Of a stretch of DNA of 32,476 bases, positions 23,460 through 31,329 are shown one piece after another; the first letter of the stretch is position 1; each line of letters starts with the position of its first letter. Location of the stretch: positions 1-32,476 of the IMG/VR virus record IMGVR_UViG_3300032297_000073; one strand, 5' to 3'. Source of the stretch: a virus. The notes under the pieces are model-generated. The model did no database searches. It was given only the letters and a program-made list of their open reading frames with translations, and had not been told where the DNA came from. Position numbers and translations under genes: made by a program.

Positions 23460-24490
23460 TGTTTAAATCTCAGATAGCACAAATTAATAAAGACATAACA
23501 CGAACTAAGCGAGCAATAATTGCACTTGGGTGTTCGTTTGTGCAAGGTAGCGGAGCATTTGACACAGATATCTATAAAAATTATAAATGGAATCCTTTGG
23601 CAGAGGGACAGGAACACATTCAATGGGAGTTAACTAACACTGATAAACAACGATTAATTTCTCAGTATCCCGATGTTAACATTAATAACGACGGACAACC
23701 TAATCTATCCTTACATCAGTACAACAATGCATTTGCAAATGTATTATCTCAGAAATATTTTAATGGGGACTATGCTGTTATTAATTTGGGTATTGCAGGC
23801 TGCGGCAACCGTGCTACAATTAAAGAATTACATTACTATCCGGATATTCTTTGGAACGAAATAGAAGAACATATCGTTATATTTTGCCCTAGTGGAGCAG
23901 AAAGGTTGGATTTTATTTCTGATGAGTATCATGATCCTAACCATCATAACAGGTGGAAAGCTATATGGCCAAGAGAATTGAATGAAGTTAGTTCGAGAGC
24001 AGATTTATGGCGCGGTTATGCCAACCACATATACAGTGAGAAATTTCAAACACTAGAGCAGATTGCAATCATACAAGAATTATTATTGTGGTGTAAGTAT
24101 AAAAAAGCTCGACTTATAATTACTCCTGCATTTTCTTCTGTATATAATAAAGATAATTTTAAAAATAATCTACAAAGACTAGTTACACGGAACCATATAG
24201 GAGATCTAATATCTTTTAGTGAGAGTTTTCACAAGAAGGATCAGACTGTTGTTGATATGCTCGATATGTGGCCGTGGGAAAATATGTTTATACCAGATGA
24301 ATGCCCGTCGTTTATGGACCTCACTATGAAACAAGAGTTTGGCAATAAATGGGAAAACAATCATTTTTATTCTTTCGTAGGCTCAGGAAGTCCAGGAGGA
24401 TGGGTTACTCCTTGTGCTCATCCTAGTGCAAAAGCACATGACGTATTTGCACAACATTTATACAAACATATTACAGAGAACAAAAAATGA
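23459..24490 (+). CDS. SGNH-type hydrolase, paralogue 2 (343 aa)
   Basis: Block I reads ALGCSFVQGSGA, with Cys25 in place of Asp before the nucleophile Ser26. LGIAGCGNRATIKEL gives the oxyanion Gly/Asn, and PCAHPSAKAHD near residue 320 holds the likely catalytic His. Alignable blocks (NR-A-x-KEL, ERLD/ERFD, KW/RWKAIWP) show it is a paralogue of the protein at 16558-17427, with a longer middle. Predicted to remove or transfer an acyl group on a glycan. GCSF instead of GDSF is a tolerated family variant rather than a sign of inactivity. Confidence 0.7.
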   Translation: MFKSQIAQINKDITRTKRAIIALGCSFVQGSGAFDTDIYKNYKWNPLAEGQEHIQWELTNTDKQRLISQYPDVNINNDGQPNLSLHQYNNAFANVLSQKYFNGDYAVINLGIAGCGNRATIKELHYYPDILWNEIEEHIVIFCPSGAERLDFISDEYHDPNHHNRWKAIWPRELNEVSSRADLWRGYANHIYSEKFQTLEQIAIIQELLLWCKYKKARLIITPAFSSVYNKDNFKNNLQRLVTRNHIGDLISFSESFHKKDQTVVDMLDMWPWENMFIPDECPSFMDLTMKQEFGNKWENNHFYSFVGSGSPGGWVTPCAHPSAKAHDVFAQHLYKHITENKK

Positions 24491-25707
24491 AAATAGGATT
24501 TATTGGATTAGGCAAGCTAGGACTTCCTTGTGCCGAGGCTATTGCTATTAAAGGACATGATGTTTCAGGCTATGATATTGCCGCAGTAGAATCTACATTA
24601 GTATCAGTTAAATTATCGATTAAAGAAGTTGTACAAGACAGGGATATTGTATTCATTGCTGTACCAACTCCGCACGATCCTGCCTATGATGGTAGAGCTC
24701 CTACAGCACATCTTTCTCCAAAAGATTTTAACTACGATATAGTAAAACAATGCGTAACTGAAGCTAATCTACATATGAATAAGGATCAGCTACTGGTGCT
24801 CATTTCAACAGTACTACCCGGCACCACACGTAAAGAGTTTGTGCCTTTGGTAACTAATACAAGATTTGTTTACAATCCTTATTTGATTGCCATGGGTAGT
24901 GTAGCATGGGATATGGTCAATCCAGAAATGGTTATGATTGGCACAGAAGACGGATCTACTACAGGTGATGCAGAACAGTTGGTAAATTTCTATAAGACTA
25001 TTATGGAGAATAATCCTCGATATGAAATTGGTACATGGGATGAATGTGAATGTATTAAAGTATTCTACAATACCTTTATTAGTGCTAAGATTGGACTGGT
25101 TAATATGATACAAGATGTTGCAGTTCGTCAGGGCAATATCAATGTTGATGTAGTAACTAATGCATTGGCTAAATCTACTATGCGTATCATGGGCCCGCAG
25201 TACATGAAGGCAGGTATGGGTGATGCAGGTGCATGTCATCCTCGAGATAATATTGCATTAAGATATCTTGCTGAAAACTTAGACCTTGGCTATGACTTGT
25301 TTGATTCTATTATGAATGCCCGAGAGATACAGGCAGAGAATCTAGCTAATGAATTAGTTAAACATGCCAAAGAAAATAAAATGAATATCTTTATACACGG
25401 CAAAGCCTACAAACCTAATGTGTCTTACTGTGACGGCAGCTATAGTTTATTAGTTGGGCACTACTGTAAGATTCAAGGATACAAACCAATCTATATTGAT
25501 CCATTAACTGGCAACGACCTCGATCAGTGCTATGGGGTTGTTCTGTTGGCTCATAGTGCTAAAACTACATATCAATATATTGACGAATATGAAGATAAAT
25601 TATACTGTGATATCTTACCGGGAAGTGTGGTAGTAGATCCTTGGAGAGCATATATAAATGATAAAGTTAAAGTAATACACTACGGAAACACTAGGAATTT
25701 AAAATGA
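24487..25707 (+). CDS. UDP-glucose/GDP-mannose dehydrogenase family enzyme (406 aa)
   Basis: NAD-binding GLGKLG lies at 7-12. The central domain has CIKVFYNTFISAKIGL (Lys191, Asn195), and the catalytic-cysteine motif is GDAGACHPRDN with Cys250, matching the G-x-G-x-C-x-P-K/R-D signature. GKAYKPN near residue 305 starts the C-terminal UDP-binding domain. These enzymes oxidise C6 of UDP-hexoses to uronic acids in two NAD-dependent steps. Full domain set and key residues suggest activity, though it is far from the best-known UGDHs and its sugar is uncertain. 4-nt overlaps at both ends. Confidence 0.85.
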   Translation: MKIGFIGLGKLGLPCAEAIAIKGHDVSGYDIAAVESTLVSVKLSIKEVVQDRDIVFIAVPTPHDPAYDGRAPTAHLSPKDFNYDIVKQCVTEANLHMNKDQLLVLISTVLPGTTRKEFVPLVTNTRFVYNPYLIAMGSVAWDMVNPEMVMIGTEDGSTTGDAEQLVNFYKTIMENNPRYEIGTWDECECIKVFYNTFISAKIGLVNMIQDVAVRQGNINVDVVTNALAKSTMRIMGPQYMKAGMGDAGACHPRDNIALRYLAENLDLGYDLFDSIMNAREIQAENLANELVKHAKENKMNIFIHGKAYKPNVSYCDGSYSLLVGHYCKIQGYKPIYIDPLTGNDLDQCYGVVLLAHSAKTTYQYIDEYEDKLYCDILPGSVVVDPWRAYINDKVKVIHYGNTRNLK

Positions 25708-26810
25708 CAATGTGGACCTATGAATCACTGTCTGCCGTACATTTAGAATTGTCCTCTAAATGTAATGCTGCCTGTCCTGGATGTATGCGCTTTGTAAGTA
25801 ATAGTCCCATAATCAATCCTGACCTAGTACAAGAAGAAGTTACTTATGACATGTTTGTAAAATGGTTTCCTAAAGAAATTGTATCTAAGATTTATAATTG
25901 GATTTTATGCGGCAACTATGGTGATCCACTAACCTGTAAAGATTTATACAAGATATTAGAATACATCTGTGAGTATAGTCCCGGTAATATACAAATTAAT
26001 ACCAATGCTGGACTACGTTCTCCTGATTTGTACAGACGTATAGGAGAGTTATTCAATCAACGAACAGAACACGAAGGTAAAGTTCCTAATCGTGTAATAG
26101 CATTTAGTATAGACGGTTTAGAAGACACAAATCACATCTATAGAAGAAATGTACGTTGGGAAAGAGTTTGGGACAACTTAATGGCTTATGTAGATACTGG
26201 TGCTAGTGCTCATTGGGATTTTTTGCAATTTAAACACAATGTCCACCAAATTGAAGAAGCAAGAAAACTTGCTGGACAATATGGGATTAGTTTTGTATTA
26301 AAAAATCCTTTTGGAGTACATCAGACTGCAATGCCTGTGTATAATAAAGAGTTAAAATTGGACTATGTTATTGAACACGCGGTATATTACGGATACCCTG
26401 CATACACACCTGCTCCAGCAGACTACGAAGCTCCGATGCCTGTGCCAGTTGTTGCAGAAGGTTGTATCAACTGTTTGGCGAAACGTAAAGCTCCTGCTCC
26501 TTATCTAGCCAAAGAAATTATTGATATTTTTGTAAATCCTGTAGGCCAAGTATTACCTTGTTGTTTTGTTGGCAATAGGATGAGTACCAAGCACATGCCT
26601 GATGCAGTACAGGTTAGATCAATACAGGCAGAAATGGGAACTGCTAATAATCTTAATCATTATAGTCTTCAAGAAATCTTAGATAATAAAGTTTTAGATG
26701 TATGGTCTGACTCTTGGGAAAACAAATCCATATCAACTTGCTGGCAACAATGTGGTTCAAGTGATAATAAAAAACGTGCCATAGACATTTTATTCAAGGA
26801 TGCAGATTGA
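25704..26810 (+). CDS. Radical SAM protein with SPASM domain (368 aa)
   Basis: The N-terminal cluster is C20-C24-C27 (SKCNAACPGC). The barrel has QINTNAG and IAFSIDGLEDTNHIYRRN. The C-terminal Cys set C254/C257, C286/C287 and C346/C350 (GCINC, LPCCF, CWQQC) fits a SPASM auxiliary-cluster domain. SPASM enzymes modify peptides (for example sactipeptide or PqqE-type) and some sugars or aminoglycosides. With the twitch proteins it makes this one of four radical SAM enzymes in the cassette. 4-nt overlap on both sides. Confidence 0.88.
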   Translation: MTMWTYESLSAVHLELSSKCNAACPGCMRFVSNSPIINPDLVQEEVTYDMFVKWFPKEIVSKIYNWILCGNYGDPLTCKDLYKILEYICEYSPGNIQINTNAGLRSPDLYRRIGELFNQRTEHEGKVPNRVIAFSIDGLEDTNHIYRRNVRWERVWDNLMAYVDTGASAHWDFLQFKHNVHQIEEARKLAGQYGISFVLKNPFGVHQTAMPVYNKELKLDYVIEHAVYYGYPAYTPAPADYEAPMPVPVVAEGCINCLAKRKAPAPYLAKEIIDIFVNPVGQVLPCCFVGNRMSTKHMPDAVQVRSIQAEMGTANNLNHYSLQEILDNKVLDVWSDSWENKSISTCWQQCGSSDNKKRAIDILFKDAD

Positions 26811-28387
26811 GTAATTATAATAAGTCTGCTGATCTAGCAGAACATCAATTAAAATTTATGAGCAAGACAATGTGCTATGCTAAATGGGCACAGGTGTCTA
26901 TGCATCTTACCAATGGTATGACACATAGTTGTTATCATCCACCTTTACATAAAATAGATGTAAAAGAGATCGCTGTCAATCCTAGTGCGCTACATAACAC
27001 CAAAGAGAAGAAAGCTGAACGTGCGCTGATGCTAAAAGGTGAACGCCCTGCAGGCTGTAATTACTGTTGGAAGATTGAGGATGCCGGGTCTCGCAGTGAT
27101 CGAATCTATCGTAGTGGCGAGGATTGGGCACAGAACGCTAGGAAAGATATTATCTCTGTATTAGACACAGGCGATATCGAACCTCGTTATATGGAAGTTA
27201 ACTTTAATCAAGCCTGCAACTTTAAATGTATGTACTGTAGTCCTCACCTAAGTACTACATGGGAAGAAGAAATAAACGAATATGGTCCGTATAATATCAT
27301 AGGCAAAGAGGGCGAGGAAACTAAACACAACGACGTAGAGTATCTTGCCAAAGACGGACTGATGCCACTTAAGATATCAAACAAGAACAATCCCTACGTT
27401 GAAGCATTCTGGCGCTGGTGGCCTACACTTTACAAGAAACTTGAAATGTTCCGCATTACAGGTGGCGAGCCATTGATGGATGCAAATACATTTAAGGTAT
27501 TAGATTACATCTATGAGCATCCTAATTCGTGGCTTGAAGTTAGTGTGACTACAAATTTATGCCCTCCTAAACCCGAACTGATGGATAAGTTTGTGGATAA
27601 GCTAAAGAAACTAGAAGAAATACAGATATGGAAGGACGAAGAACGTTTTAATCCAGGGTCAGGCAATAATTGGTATGTTAATATGGCATTAAAGAATGTT
27701 GCTATATTTGTCAGCTTAGACAGCGTAGGTGAACAGGCCGAATATATTAGAACAGGTTTGGATTTTGAAACACTGAACAACAATGTTAGAGTCTTGTTAA
27801 GCGAAACCAATAATACCACAGTTACATTTATCAATACCTTTAATGCCCTAAGTGTTACTGGATTCAAAGACTATCTAAAGTTTATATTAGAACTACGTAG
27901 AGAGTACAGTATGGATAATCAAGGTACTAAACATATTCCTGTACATTGTCAAGGAATGAACCATCCTGACTTTGTTGTTAGACCCAGACAGCGTATATGG
28001 TTTGACATTCCTTTGTTGCGTAATCCAGCATGGCAGGCTATGCAAATCCTACCAGAATCATTTGATCACTATTTAGAAGAAGCTATTGATTTTATGAAAG
28101 AGAATTCGGATGTAGGCAACTATGTAGGATTCTATGATTTTGAAATTGAAAAAGCAGAACGTAATCTACGCATACTAAAAGATAGAGCAGATCTCGATGA
28201 AGAAGTATTGAAACGAAACCTTGAAAACTTTTTTAATTACTTTGATCAACATGATGAACGTAGAGGAACTGATCTATTGAAAACGTTTCCTGAATTTAGA
28301 AAACTTGCGGTTAGAAATATTAAACCTATTCCAAAAGTTAAGTTTGTTCCAAAAAAGAAAAAACTCAGTGTATTTGATTTAAGATAA
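26807..28387 (+). CDS. N-terminal-twitch radical SAM protein, paralogue of 13805-15217 (526 aa)
   Basis: C137-C141-C144 (ACNFKCMYC) is the radical SAM cluster; Cys23, Cys42, Cys84 and Cys87 (MCYAKW, HSCYHPP, GCNYCW) are the putative N-terminal twitch ligands. RITGGEPLMD follows. It matches the protein at 13805 along its length, with insertions after the first cluster region. The C-terminus is Lys-rich. Translation probably starts at TTG 26807, which overlaps the stop of the SPASM gene (TTGA) and has AAGGA 8 nt upstream; the Met at residue 18 would lie very close to the first Cys. Confidence 0.83.
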   Translation: MSNYNKSADLAEHQLKFMSKTMCYAKWAQVSMHLTNGMTHSCYHPPLHKIDVKEIAVNPSALHNTKEKKAERALMLKGERPAGCNYCWKIEDAGSRSDRIYRSGEDWAQNARKDIISVLDTGDIEPRYMEVNFNQACNFKCMYCSPHLSTTWEEEINEYGPYNIIGKEGEETKHNDVEYLAKDGLMPLKISNKNNPYVEAFWRWWPTLYKKLEMFRITGGEPLMDANTFKVLDYIYEHPNSWLEVSVTTNLCPPKPELMDKFVDKLKKLEEIQIWKDEERFNPGSGNNWYVNMALKNVAIFVSLDSVGEQAEYIRTGLDFETLNNNVRVLLSETNNTTVTFINTFNALSVTGFKDYLKFILELRREYSMDNQGTKHIPVHCQGMNHPDFVVRPRQRIWFDIPLLRNPAWQAMQILPESFDHYLEEAIDFMKENSDVGNYVGFYDFEIEKAERNLRILKDRADLDEEVLKRNLENFFNYFDQHDERRGTDLLKTFPEFRKLAVRNIKPIPKVKFVPKKKKLSVFDLR

Positions 28388-28390
28388 ACA

Positions 28391-29146
28391 ATGATGAAAA
28401 TAGTATTAGTAACAGGTGGGTTCGATCCCTTGCATAGCGGGCATATCGCTTATTTTAAAAACGCACGTGAGTTAGGTGACAAGCTAATTGTAGGAATCAA
28501 TTCTGATGATTGGCTAGCACGTAAAAAAGGACAGCCCTTTATGCCTTGGGAGGAACGTGCGACCATTGTTGCTGCCTTACATGATGTAGATAGAGTTATT
28601 AACTTTAACGATGACGATAACTCTGCCAAGGATGCTATTCGTAAAGCTAGAGAAATATTTCCTAATCACCAAATTGTGTTTGCCAATGGTGGGGATAGGA
28701 CCAAAGACAACATTCCCGAAATGGAATTACTCAACAAATACTTAAACTTAAAATTTGTATTTGGAGTAGGGGGTGAGGATAAAATAAACTCTAGTAGCTG
28801 GATCTTGCAAGAATGGAAGGCTCCTAAGACTGAGCGGCCCTGGGGATACTATCGTATTTTACATAATCCAAATAAAAATATTAAAGTTAAAGAATTAACA
28901 GTAGATCCGGGCAAACGTCTTACAATGCAACGCCATCAAAATAGAGCAGAGTTTTGGTTTGTAGCAGAAGGCACAGCCACAGTTAAATGGGATGAACATG
29001 GACATACTACTACCAAAGTTTATCAAACAGAAAAAATACATCAAAACGAATGGCACCAGCTAATTAATGATACTGCTGATCCTTTAAAGATTATTGAAAT
29101 ACAATACGGAACTAGTTGTGATGAGTCAGACATTGAACGTAGATAA
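28391..29146 (+). CDS. Nucleotidyltransferase-cupin fusion (251 aa)
   Basis: Residues about 1-135 are a cytidylyltransferase-like domain: GGFDPLHSGH with the HxGH catalytic motif at 15-18, then VGINSDDWLARKKG and a late INSSSWIL like the ISS/T motif. Residues about 148-245 are a cupin like the C-terminal mannose-6-phosphate isomerase domain of ManC (RPWGYYRIL, GKRLTMQRHQNRAEFWFVAEG, ...EWHQLIN). A nucleotide-sugar activation step plus a sugar-phosphate isomerase-like step in one chain is unusual. Possible products are an NDP-heptose or CDP-polyol type precursor; not determinable here. Confidence 0.8.
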   Translation: MMKIVLVTGGFDPLHSGHIAYFKNARELGDKLIVGINSDDWLARKKGQPFMPWEERATIVAALHDVDRVINFNDDDNSAKDAIRKAREIFPNHQIVFANGGDRTKDNIPEMELLNKYLNLKFVFGVGGEDKINSSSWILQEWKAPKTERPWGYYRILHNPNKNIKVKELTVDPGKRLTMQRHQNRAEFWFVAEGTATVKWDEHGHTTTKVYQTEKIHQNEWHQLINDTADPLKIIEIQYGTSCDESDIERR

Positions 29147-29684
29147 AGATGCATTCAGCAGCGGGCAAATTGGCAGCAAACTTTGGCTCTGCGAAGAACT
29201 GGAAAAATTATATAGTAAGATAGATCTCTTAGCTATCTACGGAGGTTGGTACGGAACTACTGCATTTATGCTCAAAGTTAGAGATAATATCGAAATATCT
29301 AGAATTGTTAGCTTAGATATCAACCCAGCTTGCCAGCCTGTAGCGGACATGATTAACGAGTATTGGGTATGGCAAGACTGGACATTCAAAGCGCATACAG
29401 AAGATTGTAACAAAGCGATTACCTCCCTAAGACAACCTGATGTCATTATTAACACAAGTACTGAGCATTTTGAAAACCGTGATTGGTGGGACTTTATTCC
29501 TCGAGGCACCGTAGTAGTTCTACAGGGCAACAATATGCCACATGATGATCACTATATTACTACTAACTCTGCTAGAGAATTTGCTGAACAGTTTCCAGTA
29601 ACCGAACGTCTATATTTAGGAGAACGTGAGTTTGTCTATCCAAATTGGCAGTTTACTAGATATATGCTAATCGGCATAAAATAA
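29121..29684 (+). CDS. Probable class I SAM-dependent methyltransferase (187 aa)
   Basis: LLAIYGGWYGTTAFML near residue 37 fits motif I of Rossmann methyltransferases; ISRIVSLDINPACQPVAD is strand 2 with the acidic ribose-binding residue; VIINTSTEHF looks like motif IV; a late VVVLQGNN strand follows. The glycine loop is GGWYG, less typical than E/DxGxGxG, so confidence is moderate. The ATG at 29121 lies 26 nt inside the preceding gene; an upstream Met at 29094 would deepen the overlap and is less likely. Last gene of the cassette; probably methylates the glycan or its carrier. Confidence 0.65.
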   Translation: MSQTLNVDKDAFSSGQIGSKLWLCEELEKLYSKIDLLAIYGGWYGTTAFMLKVRDNIEISRIVSLDINPACQPVADMINEYWVWQDWTFKAHTEDCNKAITSLRQPDVIINTSTEHFENRDWWDFIPRGTVVVLQGNNMPHDDHYITTNSAREFAEQFPVTERLYLGEREFVYPNWQFTRYMLIGIK

Positions 29685-29687
29685 CCC

Positions 29688-29734
29688 GGTTTTACCAAAA
29701 ACCTCTTGACTTTCCCCTCTTTTAGTGCTATACT
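29688..29734 (+). promoter_or_regulatory. Sigma70 promoter with GGTTTTACCAA upstream, for the lysis genes
   Basis: TTGACT (29706-29711), 17-bp spacer, TATACT (29729-29734). GGTTTTACCAA (29688-29698), the operator-like motif of the leftward promoters, here sits 7 bp before the -35 instead of in the spacer. The palindromic GGT...ACC core allows either reading. Confidence 0.8.
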
Positions 29735-29782
29735 AGCGTATAGTTGATAACTATTTTACCACTAACGAAAAAGGAGGTCTAT

Positions 29783-30358
29783 ATGACTGAGTTAACGCTA
29801 GATAGGGAACAGGCACAAGTAGACATGACCAGTGCAGTACAGACTGCAAAAGCTCTACTAATGGTGCTGGCACTGATACTTTCGGTGCTCATGCTCAAAT
29901 GGGTTGTTGTTGATAAACTTAACAAATATGAACCCACTGAGAGTTCTCAAATCACAACAGCAATGCGAGAACGGCAATTAGCCTGCCTTGCTACAAACAT
30001 TTATTATGAAGCAGGTAACCAGCCCTTTGAAGGCAAGGTAGCTGTAGCACAGGTAACAATAAACAGAACCGAAAGCGGGCAGTATCCGGCTGATATTTGT
30101 AAAACTATCTACCAAAAGAACATTGTCTATGAAAAAGTTCTTTGTCAATTTAGTTGGGTCTGTGACAGAGTTGTTATGTCTCGCCCAGTCAACCGAGCTA
30201 ACTTCAAAGAAAGTGAAGAAGTTGCTAAAAAAGTCCTATTAGAAGGTTTTAGGTTACCTGGACTAACTGAAGCAATGTATTTCCACGGTGATTATATCAA
30301 TCCCGGATGGAAACGAGAAAAAGTTGCCAAAATTGGTAATCATATTTTTTACAAGTAA
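29783..30358 (+). CDS. SleB-type cell-wall hydrolase with N-terminal membrane anchor (191 aa)
   Basis: Residues about 23-43 form one hydrophobic helix (LLMVLALILSVLML); the rest is a Hydrolase_2/SleB domain: ACLATNIYYEAGNQPFEGKVAVAQVTINR with the catalytic Glu76, ...CQFSWVCD, and FHGDYINPGW. The family cleaves peptidoglycan glycan strands. A signal-anchor form would place the enzyme in the periplasm, as in SAR endolysins. A very strong SD, AAGGAGGT (29771-29778), fixes the ATG at 29783. It precedes a multi-pass membrane protein, giving a lysis module. Confidence 0.85.
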   Translation: MTELTLDREQAQVDMTSAVQTAKALLMVLALILSVLMLKWVVVDKLNKYEPTESSQITTAMRERQLACLATNIYYEAGNQPFEGKVAVAQVTINRTESGQYPADICKTIYQKNIVYEKVLCQFSWVCDRVVMSRPVNRANFKESEEVAKKVLLEGFRLPGLTEAMYFHGDYINPGWKREKVAKIGNHIFYK

Positions 30359-30367
30359 GGATAGAAA

Positions 30368-30688
30368 ATGAAATTTATCGGACTCATCTCTAAACTAGTT
30401 AATTTTGTTTACATGTTTATTAAAAACCATCTAGGTCATGTTAGTTCACATACCCTGGGTTGGATTACTATTGTATTATTGCATTTTGCCAGTGTACCTA
30501 CTTTGCTCGCTATGATTCTAGCTCAAAGCGATAAGTTGCCACCCTACGATCTTATGCTATTTGTATGGGCTGCCTTGACTACATTGTTCTTTAAGAGTCT
30601 CATTGAAAAGAACTTCTTATACGTTTCTACAATCTGTGTAGGATTCATCGCTCAAGTAGTAATGCTAGGAATGATTGTATTCAAATAA
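30368..30688 (+). CDS. Small membrane protein, possible holin (106 aa)
   Basis: Three hydrophobic helices are visible at about residues 30-52, 62-80 and 84-105, after an amphipathic, Lys-containing N-terminus. AAGGA precedes the ATG, and the gene begins 9 nt after the cell-wall hydrolase. Size, topology and context suit a class I-like holin or antiholin, but small membrane proteins beside phage hydrolases are not always holins and no specific family signature is seen. Confidence 0.65.
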   Translation: MKFIGLISKLVNFVYMFIKNHLGHVSSHTLGWITIVLLHFASVPTLLAMILAQSDKLPPYDLMLFVWAALTTLFFKSLIEKNFLYVSTICVGFIAQVVMLGMIVFK

Positions 30689-30699
30689 TAAATAATTGA

Positions 30700-30945
30700 A
30701 TGCGAATTACAGAACTTATCTCTGAAAAGAAATTAGCCGCCCCCACAGCCAGCCAATGCTCTGTGGGGCATTCCCGTTTAAGTAATGTGCGTTACGCACA
30801 ATGTGTTAGCCGCGGGATGCTAAAACATGATACCGGCCACACAGATGGCACGGGTAAACAAGGTGTCAAAGGTAGTGGACACAAACTAAAAGGTCGTAAA
30901 GCTAAGAGCGAGCTACATGGCGGACCAGTTAAGGACTACAGTTAA
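30700..30945 (+). CDS. Small basic phage protein (81 aa)
   Basis: An 81-residue basic protein beginning MRITELISEKK, an opening common in small proteins of T4-like aquatic phages, and ending in a Gly/Lys/His-rich, probably disordered tail. AATAAATA (30687-30694), one mismatch from the T4 late octamer, lies just ahead of the ATG and there is no SD. The 3' end overlaps the convergent gene by 4 bp. It may bind nucleic acid; function unknown. Confidence 0.65.
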   Translation: MRITELISEKKLAAPTASQCSVGHSRLSNVRYAQCVSRGMLKHDTGHTDGTGKQGVKGSGHKLKGRKAKSELHGGPVKDYS

Positions 30946-31274
30946 TCTTCAAATGTTTTTACAGCTCTGATTAACAGCTCTTTATGAGTTAAATCAGCAT
31001 AGGTGTCATCAAGCTCGTAGAACTTTTCTTCATCTTCTGGAATATCTTTTACACCTAATACTTCCATAAGTTCTACATAGCTAATAGGCTCGCATCTTAA
31101 TTGACTAACCCATATAGCAGTTATAAACATACACATGAAAATCACTCTGTCATCATCGATGTAATTTTCTTCGCACCACTCGCTGGTTTTATCGACATAA
31201 TGTGTAATATCTTCGATGCGATCTTCCAATTGGGCAAAGTAAGCCCGGGTATCTTCTCTAGACCAATAACTCAT
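30942..31274 (-). CDS. Hypothetical acidic phage protein (110 aa)
   Basis: An acidic, mostly helical protein (MSYWSREDTRAYFAQLEDRIEDI onward) of 110 residues with no recognised domain. The frame can be extended to an ATG at 31322, but the ATG at 31274 is preferred: AGAAGGG (31289-31283) is at SD distance and an exact late-promoter octamer lies at 31304-31297, between the two candidate starts. Helical segments near residues 40-65 are partly hydrophobic but too interrupted for a clear membrane span. Confidence 0.7.
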   Translation of the reverse strand: MSYWSREDTRAYFAQLEDRIEDITHYVDKTSEWCEENYIDDDRVIFMCMFITAIWVSQLRCEPISYVELMEVLGVKDIPEDEEKFYELDDTYADLTHKELLIRAVKTFED

Positions 31275-31296
31275 TTGAGTAACCCTTCTGATCAAA

Positions 31297-31304
31297 TATT
31301 TATA
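31297..31304 (-). promoter_or_regulatory. T4-like late promoter box for 30942-31274
   Basis: Leftward TATAAATA at 31304-31297 is an exact match to the T4 late octamer, 22 bp before the preferred ATG. Confidence 0.55.
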
Positions 31305-31329
31305 ATTTGGACATTTAGACATAAAAATC

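Noticed and set aside
12021-29684. Host O-antigen or capsule locus from a bacterial chromosome
   Set aside because: Flanking genes are phage-type (virion-like protein, lysis pair, T4-type ligase, late-promoter boxes) and no Wzx, Wzy or ABC transporter is present.
30942-31322. Longer start at 31322 for the leftward acidic protein
   Set aside because: The exact late octamer and the SD both lie downstream of this ATG and point to 31274.
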